Positions 6,909-11,696 of a stretch of 11,696 bases of DNA are shown in pieces. The notes beneath the pieces were generated by a model. The model saw only the letters and a program-made list of their open reading frames with translations. It searched no databases and was not told the origin of the DNA. The position numbers and the translations under genes were made by a program. The stretch covers positions 1 to 11,696 of the forward strand of contig JAADEB010000060.1 of NCBI GenBank assembly GCA_013153655.1. The letters are read 5' to 3'. This stretch comes from Chlorobiota bacterium. GTDB lineage: Bacteria > Bacteroidota > Bacteroidia > Flavobacteriales > Flavobacteriaceae. How positions within the stretch are numbered: the stretch's first letter is position 1; the number at the start of each line of letters is the position of its first letter.

Positions 6909-9224
6909 TTATTGTGCCTTTTCGTCTTGTCCGGAAGCTTGTTCCTCCGCTTGCGAGGCTTTTTCCAAGGCCTTGCGAATGGGTTTGTTGAGCTTGATGG
7001 AAAGCTTGATAATGCGGCGGAAACTGTCCACCAAATCGCGGCTTTCGTTGAGCACACTCATAAAGAAGGCCGAGTTTTTGCTGTCCACCTCGTTGTTACG
7101 CACCCTTTGGATTTGGCGCATAATGGCCGCATCGATAATATTGTCCAACTCGGAGGAGGTCTTGTAGAATTTTTTCAATTTGTCGAAATCCTTGGATTCG
7201 ATGGCGTCTTGAACCAGACGGATATATTCGGTGAATTTCTCGCTGATAATCCGCAAATCTTCGATTTGGTCCTTGGTGAGCGGCCGGTGGTTGTTGTCCA
7301 CATAGTCTTTGGCCGCCTTGGAAATGTAATGGATAGATTGAATGGCGTCCTGAATGCGGTTGATGAGTTTGATGTAATTGGTACCGATTTTCATCTGGTT
7401 CTCATCGATGTTTTGGAGCAAGTAGTAAAGTTGTTCGCGCAGTTTGTTGGCCTGCTTGAAGAATTTCACGATTTCATCGTTGGCTTGACGCAGCGGCACG
7501 ATGTCGTAATTGGCCAATCCGGTAAATATTTTTTCGTAATCGTCTTGCAATTCGCGAAGCAACACCAGCAGGCGGTCGAAGGTTTTTTCCAGCAACATGC
7601 GCGTATCGTCCGTGAGCACGTAGGTAATGGTCAGCACCTCGGATTGTTCTTCCTCTTTCTCCTTGCGGAAATGCAGATGGTTGCGATACATGAGCAAGGC
7701 CGCCAATCCCAGGATTACGAAGGCGGTCCATAGGCCCCACAGGTACAAAACCGTGGCAAACAGTCCGGCCACCGTAAAGGCCACCATGGCCGTAACAAAC
7801 CAGCCCGCAATCACGCTGATGACGCCCGCAATGCGATACACGGCGCTTTCACGCCCCCAGGCACGGTCCGCCAGCGACGAACCCATGGCCGCCATAAAGG
7901 TAACGTAGGTGGTGGAGAGCGGCAGGTGATACGAAGTACCGATGCTGATGAGGATGGCCGCCACCACCAGGTTTACCGAGGCACGCACCACGTCGAATTC
8001 GGCGGCGTTCTTGTTGATTTTCTTGGATTTTTTGTTCTTTTCCGGAATCTGAAAACGCGAATCGATCCATTGCCGCACGTTCTCCGGAATTATCGTTTCG
8101 ATTACTTTGTTGAGTCCGATGGCCGAGCGTACGATGCTGCGTGCCACCAGGTTGGATTCGAATTTTTCGTCCGTGGCACCTTGTGCCGACAGGTTCAAGG
8201 CCGTTTCGGCCACCTTCATGGCTTTCTTGCTCGTCCAAAGGGTAACGACCATGATGGTACCGGCCAGGATAAGGAAAAGAGTGGGTGTGGGTACCTTGCC
8301 GCTAAGCGCCGTCATGAGCATTTCGTGCGGATTGCCTCCTTCGCGAATCAAGATTTGCAAGGAATTGAAGGCTGCAATGGGTACACCGATAAAGTTGACC
8401 AGGTCGTTGCCGGCAAAGGCCAAGGCAAGGGAAAAAGTTCCCAACAAAATAATGATTTTGAATACGTTATAATGCAAAAATTTGTTGATAACGTACGAAA
8501 ACAACGTGCCCGCCACAAAGCTGTACAGGATGATTTGGCGCGTATGACCATGGATATATTCCTTGATATCGTCGTAGAAAGGCGTTCCTTTCAGGCCTTT
8601 GAGCACAATAAAGTAGGAAATGGCCGCAATGGCTATGCCGCCGAAAATCGATACGGCCACATTTCGCCGGTACACGTCGTACTGAAAGGTAAACACCAAG
8701 CGCGAAATATATTGCACAATGGCCGCAATGGTAAAGGCCAATACAATGGAAAACAGGATGCCGCCGATAATGAACAAGGCCCGGGAGCTGTTGATAAACT
8801 GACCCAATTGTCCGATTTGATAGTCGGGACTATGATAAATTTTCCAAACGCTCACCGCCACGGCCGCACCCAGCAGTTCGAACACGATGGACACGGTGGT
8901 GGAGGTAGGCAATCCCAAGCGGTTGAAAGTGTCCAGCAGGATGATATCCGTCAGCATCACCGCCGTAAAGATGATAATGATTTCGTGGAAGGTAAACATC
9001 TGCGGGTGGAAAATTCCCTTTCGCGCCACTTCCATCATACCGCTGGAAAAAATGGCGCCGAACAGCACGCCCAGGCTGGCCACAATCATAATCGTACGGA
9101 AGGAAAACACTTTGGAACCGAGCGCCGAACTCAGGAAATTAATGGCATCGTTGCTGACCCCTACAATCAGGTCCACAATCGCCAGCACAATCAATATGCC
9201 GACAATAATGTAATATATTTCCAT
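6909..9224 (-). CDS. PiT-family inorganic phosphate transporter with C-terminal PhoU-like domain
   Basis: Inner-membrane transporter of the PiT family (PF01384), which moves phosphate in symport with a cation. It is 771 residues, longer than the roughly 400-500 typical of bacterial PiT proteins. The family's duplicated signatures are present: GVSNDAINF at 22-30 and GNDLVNFIGVP at 272-282, and LGLPTSTTVS at 103-112 matched by YHLPLSTTYV at 432-441. Several hydrophobic segments lie between 1 and 515, interrupted by a charged cytoplasmic loop at about 385-410 (EKNKKSKKINKN). Residues about 530-745 form an alpha-helical, charged region resembling PhoU/DUF47 proteins, which in other bacteria are separate regulators encoded beside PiT genes; here the two are one chain. 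The tail (746-771) is Glu/Gln/Ala-rich. The ATG at 9224 begins directly with the first membrane segment. A 129-bp gap upstream holds a candidate promoter, and an outer-membrane protein gene follows after 30 bp. Selectivity (phosphate versus metal-phosphate) cannot be read. Confidence 0.95.
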   Translation of the reverse strand: MEIYYIIVGILIVLAIVDLIVGVSNDAINFLSSALGSKVFSFRTIMIVASLGVLFGAIFSSGMMEVARKGIFHPQMFTFHEIIIIFTAVMLTDIILLDTFNRLGLPTSTTVSIVFELLGAAVAVSVWKIYHSPDYQIGQLGQFINSSRALFIIGGILFSIVLAFTIAAIVQYISRLVFTFQYDVYRRNVAVSIFGGIAIAAISYFIVLKGLKGTPFYDDIKEYIHGHTRQIILYSFVAGTLFSYVINKFLHYNVFKIIILLGTFSLALAFAGNDLVNFIGVPIAAFNSLQILIREGGNPHEMLMTALSGKVPTPTLFLILAGTIMVVTLWTSKKAMKVAETALNLSAQGATDEKFESNLVARSIVRSAIGLNKVIETIIPENVRQWIDSRFQIPEKNKKSKKINKNAAEFDVVRASVNLVVAAILISIGTSYHLPLSTTYVTFMAAMGSSLADRAWGRESAVYRIAGVISVIAGWFVTAMVAFTVAGLFATVLYLWGLWTAFVILGLAALLMYRNHLHFRKEKEEEQSEVLTITYVLTDDTRMLLEKTFDRLLVLLRELQDDYEKIFTGLANYDIVPLRQANDEIVKFFKQANKLREQLYYLLQNIDENQMKIGTNYIKLINRIQDAIQSIHYISKAAKDYVDNNHRPLTKDQIEDLRIISEKFTEYIRLVQDAIESKDFDKLKKFYKTSSELDNIIDAAIMRQIQRVRNNEVDSKNSAFFMSVLNESRDLVDSFRRIIKLSIKLNKPIRKALEKASQAEEQASGQDEKAQ

Positions 9225-9272
9225 GGCAATGTGTTATGACGAGTCAAGAGTACAGGTCTTTTTTTGGTCGTG

Positions 9273-9303
9273 TAAAGTTAAGATTTAATTTCTTTATGAC
9301 GAA
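9273..9303 (-). promoter_or_regulatory. Candidate Bacteroidota-type promoter for the PiT operon
   Basis: On the - strand, TTCG (9300-9303) and TAACTTTA (9273-9280) are separated by 19 bp. The Bacteroidota primary sigma-factor pattern is TTTG, 19-21 bp, TAnnTTTG; each box here has one mismatch at its defined positions. The expected RNA start would leave a leader of roughly 40 nt before the ATG at 9224. This is a pattern match only. Confidence 0.35.
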
Positions 9304-9326
9304 ATGTTTCGAAAATCGATATTTCG
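9300..9326. promoter_or_regulatory. Cluster of overlapping CGAAA/TTTCG palindromes
   Basis: CGAAA at 9300-9304 faces TTTCG at 9307-9311, which overlaps a second CGAAA at 9310-9314 that faces TTTCG at 9322-9326. The outer arms also match as CGAAAT (9300-9305) and ATTTCG (9321-9326). The cluster abuts the candidate -33 box of the PiT promoter, where a dimeric regulator could act. No regulator is identified. Confidence 0.35.
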
Positions 9327-9353
9327 TATTACTAGTGCTTTTTATTGAAGACT

Positions 9354-10100
9354 TTATGACCAAAACCATAGCCGAACGGCCATCAATACCGCCATGGCCG
9401 AAATAATCCCTTTGACCGTACGTACGGGCCATCGTACCGAAAAATAGCCCGTAAGATAGGCACCGGCGGCCGTTCCCGCCGCCAAAATCAAAGACGGACG
9501 CCACAGAACATATCCACCGGCGGCATACATAAGCAATGAAGGAATACCGGCAAGCATGATCACCACGGCCTTGATGCCGTTGGAAGTGTGGATATCCAGG
9601 CGGTTGAGTCCGGCCAAAACGATGAGTATCAAAAATCCCAATCCCGTTTGGATAAACCCGCTGTACATACCCAGGAAGAAAAAGAGCAAAAGATTAAGGC
9701 TTAATGACAAATCCGGTTGGTTCCCTTCTTCGGAAGCGGGCTTGGGCAACAGTACCGACAGGCTCACCAAAGCCACCACCACCGCAATCACTTTTTTGAA
9801 GGTACCCGCGGGCAAGGCCAATCCCACCGCCGCGCCAATAAAAGCACCGGCCAGGGCCGCCAAACCCATCCACAATGCAAAAGGCCATAGAATCCGGCCA
9901 CGGCGTGCATAAGCCACGGCGCCGAAAAGTCCTTGTGTGAGAAAAGCCGGCCGTGCCGTTCCCACCGCTTGATGCGGGCTGAATCCCATAAAAATCAATA
10001 CGGGATACAGGATGGACGAACCCCCGCCCCCCAAGGTGTTGAGGGCACCCACCAGCATGCCCAAAGCCAGTATTCCCGTATCGTGGAGCCAGGCGTTCAT
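9354..10100 (-). CDS. TauE/SafE-family (TSUP) membrane permease
   Basis: A 248-residue inner-membrane protein of the sulfite exporter TauE/SafE family (PF01925), whose characterised members move sulfite, sulfoacetate or other organosulfur and C2 anions. Hydrophobic segments run through the whole chain. The two family repeats are visible: the first has the Gly-rich NTLGGGGSS (21-29) followed by the PHQAVGTARPAFLTQG region (42-57), the second has YSGFIQTGLGFL (146-157) followed by HTSNGIKAVVIMLAG (171-185). Residues 119-133 form a polar linker between the halves. The frame is open to 10151, but the extra 17 residues overlap der; the ATG at 10100 begins a normal TauE N-terminus. It lies 2 bp after the der stop, so it is probably co-transcribed or translationally coupled with der. 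Substrate cannot be read, and the link to der is probably incidental. Confidence 0.93.
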   Translation of the reverse strand: MNAWLHDTGILALGMLVGALNTLGGGGSSILYPVLIFMGFSPHQAVGTARPAFLTQGLFGAVAYARRGRILWPFALWMGLAALAGAFIGAAVGLALPAGTFKKVIAVVVALVSLSVLLPKPASEEGNQPDLSLSLNLLLFFFLGMYSGFIQTGLGFLILIVLAGLNRLDIHTSNGIKAVVIMLAGIPSLLMYAAGGYVLWRPSLILAAGTAAGAYLTGYFSVRWPVRTVKGIISAMAVLMAVRLWFWS

Positions 10101-10102
10101 AC

Positions 10103-11407
10103 TTATTTTTTGCGGAAATAAATTTCGATGGGTACGCCGTGGAAATGCCAATGCTTGCGGATTTGGTTTTCCAGAAAGCGCTTGTAAGGTTCTTTAATAT
10201 ATTGGGGCAAATTGGCAAAAAAGGCGAATTTGGGGCTGTGGGTGGGCAGTTGGGTAACGTATTTGATTTTGATATGCTTGCCTTTGACTGCCGGGGGCGG
10301 ATTGTCCTTGATGATGGGCAACAAGGTGTTGTTGAGTTCCGAGGTTTTGACTTTGCGTTTGCGGTTTTCGGCCACTTCCAGCGCCTTGTCAATGGCTTGT
10401 AGGATACGTTGTTTGTTGAGGGCCGACATAAACACCACCGGAACGTCCGTAAACGGAGCGGTACGTTCCAGGATATGTTCTTTGTAGCGTTTGGCCGTAT
10501 GGGTGTCTTTGTCCACCTTGTCCCATTTGTTGACCAGGATCACAATGCCTTTGTTGTTTCGCCGGGCAATGTCGAAAATATTGAGGTCCTGGGCTTCCAT
10601 GCCGCGTTCGGCATCCAGCATAAGGAGTACCACGTCGGCGTTTTCGATGGCGCGGATGGAGCGCAGCACGGAATAGTATTCCACGTCTTCGTCCACATTT
10701 TTCTTTTTGCGCATGCCGGCCGTGTCCACAATATCGAATCGCCTTCCGAATTTGTTGTAGGACCAGCGAACGGTGTCGCGTGTGGTACCGGCTATGTCCG
10801 ACACCACATTGCGTTTTTCGCCGAACAGGGTGTTGATAAAGGTGGATTTTCCCACATTGGGACGTCCGGCCACGGTCAGCACGGGCACCCCTTCGTCGCG
10901 TTTTTCCTCCTGTTCTTCGGGAAGTACCTTTACCAATTCGTCCAACAAATCGCCGGTGCCGCTGCCGTTGATGGCCGACACGGGAAACACGTTTTCGAAT
11001 CCCAGGTTGTAAAATTCCCATACGTCGTCCATGCGCTTGGTGTTGTCCACCTTATTGACCACCACAAACACGGGTTTCCGGGTTTGGCGCAGGATTTTGG
11101 CCACTTCCTCGTCCAGGGGTGTAATGCCGGATTGACTGTCCACCACAAAGAGGATGGCATCGGCTTCGTCGAGGGCGATTTCCACTTGGTCGCGGATTTC
11201 TTTCTCAAACACGTCGTCGGACCCTTCCACATAACCGCCCGTGTCGATTACGGTGAATTCCTTTCCGTTCCAATCCGATTTTCCGTATATACGGTCGCGC
11301 GTAACGCCTTCCAAATCGTCCACTATGGCTTTGCGTTGGCCGATAAGGCGGTTGAACAAAGCCGATTTTCCCACATTGGGCCGTCCTACAATGGCAACAA
11401 TAGGCAT
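10103..11407 (-). CDS. der: Ribosome-assembly GTPase Der (EngA)
   Basis: Essential GTPase with two tandem G domains that acts in maturation of the 50S ribosomal subunit. The 434-residue length is normal. G domain 1 has GRPNVGKS at 8-15, TRD at 36-38, DTGG at 55-58, NKVD at 118-121 and SA at 144-145. G domain 2 has GRPNVGKST at 181-189, TTRD at 208-211, DTAG at 228-231, NKWD at 293-296 and SA at 328-329. The linker at 161-175 is acidic. The KH-like RNA-binding domain fills about 350-434 and contains the usual RFLENQIRKHWHFHGVPIEI run (410-429) before a basic end. The ATG at 11407 immediately precedes the first P-loop as in all Der proteins. It is the first gene of the leftward der-tauE pair; upstream is a short AT-rich leader and then a GC-rich element. 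All catalytic motifs are intact. Confidence 0.98.
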   Translation of the reverse strand: MPIVAIVGRPNVGKSALFNRLIGQRKAIVDDLEGVTRDRIYGKSDWNGKEFTVIDTGGYVEGSDDVFEKEIRDQVEIALDEADAILFVVDSQSGITPLDEEVAKILRQTRKPVFVVVNKVDNTKRMDDVWEFYNLGFENVFPVSAINGSGTGDLLDELVKVLPEEQEEKRDEGVPVLTVAGRPNVGKSTFINTLFGEKRNVVSDIAGTTRDTVRWSYNKFGRRFDIVDTAGMRKKKNVDEDVEYYSVLRSIRAIENADVVLLMLDAERGMEAQDLNIFDIARRNNKGIVILVNKWDKVDKDTHTAKRYKEHILERTAPFTDVPVVFMSALNKQRILQAIDKALEVAENRKRKVKTSELNNTLLPIIKDNPPPAVKGKHIKIKYVTQLPTHSPKFAFFANLPQYIKEPYKRFLENQIRKHWHFHGVPIEIYFRKK

Positions 11408-11424
11408 GATGATATCTTTTTAGG

Positions 11425-11432
11425 CAAATTTC
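11425..11432 (-). promoter_or_regulatory. der: Possible -7 box for der
   Basis: On the - strand GAAATTTG (11425-11432) differs from the Bacteroidota TAnnTTTG box at one defined position and sits 17 bp before the der start codon. No good TTTG/TTG partner lies 19-21 bp upstream, so this is a weak call. Confidence 0.2.
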
Positions 11433-11479
11433 GGTAAAAAAAACGGATTGACGCTTCGGACGGTTCCGGCCTTTTATTT

Positions 11480-11696
11480 TTATGTTTCGGGCGCCTCCGC
11501 ACCGGCCACCCATAGTCGTCCCGGCCCCTTGGAGGATGCCGGTACTCCTTGGGTGGCTCGGCCGGACCGGGCTGTCCGCTTGTATTCGGCTCGGGTCGCT
11601 CATGCACGGCTACGGGAAAACGGCGGCTCCCCGCTGTACGCCGGCGTTTCCCGGCCGTGCTATGGCGCCCCTTCGCCTCATATCGCTCCTCCCCCT
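11480..11696. repeat. GC-rich, non-coding, structured element (incomplete at window edge)
   Basis: Composition changes abruptly after the AT-rich leader of der: by hand count about 69% of 11521-11696 is G or C, well above the neighbouring genes. No frame here has a plausible start, domain or length; the open frames that cross it are Pro/Arg-rich, as expected of random GC-rich sequence. It is dense in short inverted repeats, including CCACCCA (11506-11512) with TGGGTGG (11550-11556) and a long hairpin at 11604-11660. The opening TTCGGGCGCC and the internal GGGCTGTCCGC (11570-11580 region) resemble, from memory, GC-rich interspersed non-coding elements seen in many Bacteroidota genomes; I could not verify that. 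No transposase is present. It may be a repeat, a structured RNA or an assembly-edge repeat. Confidence 0.5.
11604..11660. repeat. Long imperfect hairpin inside the GC-rich element
   Basis: GCACGGC (11604-11610) pairs with GCCGTGC (11654-11660), CGGGAAA (11613-11619) with TTTCCCG (11647-11653), then CG (11621-11622) with CG (11645-11646) and CGG (11624-11626) with CCG (11641-11643). This gives 19 base pairs with a TA bulge, a single-A bulge and one G/G mismatch, closed by a 14-nt loop. Both strands could fold the same way. It does not end in a T-run, so it is not a standard terminator. Confidence 0.7.

Larger units (their letters stand above)
9234..9360 (-). promoter_or_regulatory. Three GTCATAA motifs at exact 60-bp spacing upstream of the PiT gene
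   Basis: Read on the - strand, GTCATAA occurs at 9354-9360, 9294-9300 and 9234-9240, exactly 60 bp apart. The first two share GTCATAAAG and the last two share TCGTCATAA. The first overlaps the stop codon of the TauE-like gene, the second touches the candidate -33 box, and the third is 9 bp before the start codon of the PiT gene. They may be operator-like sites or coincidence; their likeness to half of the enterobacterial Pho box (CTGTCATA) is noted, but that box uses 11-bp spacing and is not known to apply in Bacteroidota. Confidence 0.3.

Noticed and set aside
6162..7733. 523-codon + strand frame
   Set aside because: It spans parts of two real - strand genes and their junction, and its translation has no recognisable domain.
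7926..9239. 437-codon + strand frame opposite the PiT gene
   Set aside because: Antisense shadow, rich in His, Gln and Asn, opposite a clear transporter.
10101..10151. N-terminal extension of the TauE-like frame
   Set aside because: It overlaps the der KH domain and adds a polar stretch before a normal TauE start at 10100.
10848..11386. Near-identical 17-bp strings (GATTTTCCCACATTGGG) about 520 bp apart
   Set aside because: They encode the two GRPNVGKS P-loops of Der, so the repeat reflects domain duplication in the protein.
10409..11437. 342-codon + strand frame opposite der
   Set aside because: Antisense shadow of an intact Der coding sequence.
11386..11607. Small - strand frames across the GC-rich element (60-130 codons)
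   Set aside because: Pro/Arg-rich translations typical of random GC-rich DNA, overlapping the der start, with no domain or leader.

Overview
The window looks like a chromosomal stretch from a member of the Bacteroidota, possibly related to Flavobacteriales. The evidence is the gene families (a DUF192 lipoprotein, large signal-peptide-bearing outer-membrane proteins ending in an aromatic residue, and a PiT phosphate transporter with a long PhoU-like tail), the near absence of strong Shine-Dalgarno sequences, and A-rich leaders. Genus cannot be read from the sequence. Base composition is moderate and even until about 11480, where it becomes sharply GC-rich. There are no tRNA or rRNA genes, CRISPR arrays, transposases or phage genes.

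Left block, + strand (1-4823). A small DUF192 lipoprotein (28-510) is followed after 2 bp by ribF (513-1424), the bifunctional riboflavin kinase/FAD synthetase. After a 93-bp gap comes a 1101-residue secreted protein (1518-4823), probably a large outer-membrane beta-barrel with a calcium-binding-type loop. Its family has no name I can give.

Convergent gap (4824-5095). This 272-bp AT-rich spacer separates the + and - blocks. It carries a perfect 22-bp tandem duplication, an 18-bp imperfect hairpin that could end transcription from both sides, and a stretch with a 7-bp period. I see no gene in it.

Right block, - strand (5096-11407, read right to left). der (EngA, ribosome-assembly GTPase) is followed after 2 bp by a TauE/SafE-type permease. 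A 129-bp gap follows, with a candidate promoter, a palindrome cluster and three GTCATAA motifs exactly 60 bp apart. Then comes a tight three-gene run: a PiT phosphate transporter with a PhoU-like domain (6909-9224), an outer-membrane-type protein with a highly basic C-terminal tail (5934-6878), and an M48 zinc metallopeptidase lipoprotein (5096-5914). The spacing (30 and 19 bp) suggests co-transcription. One reading is an inner-membrane transporter, an outer-membrane protein and an envelope-quality protease made together.

Right edge (11408-11696). After the short leader of der the sequence turns into a GC-rich (about 69% by hand count over 11521-11696), non-coding, strongly hairpin-forming segment that runs off the window. 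It is the least explained part of the window and looks like one copy of an interspersed structured repeat. Most of the window is ordinary housekeeping and envelope content. The best leads are this element, the polybasic tail on the PiT-linked outer-membrane protein, and the large unnamed outer-membrane protein.
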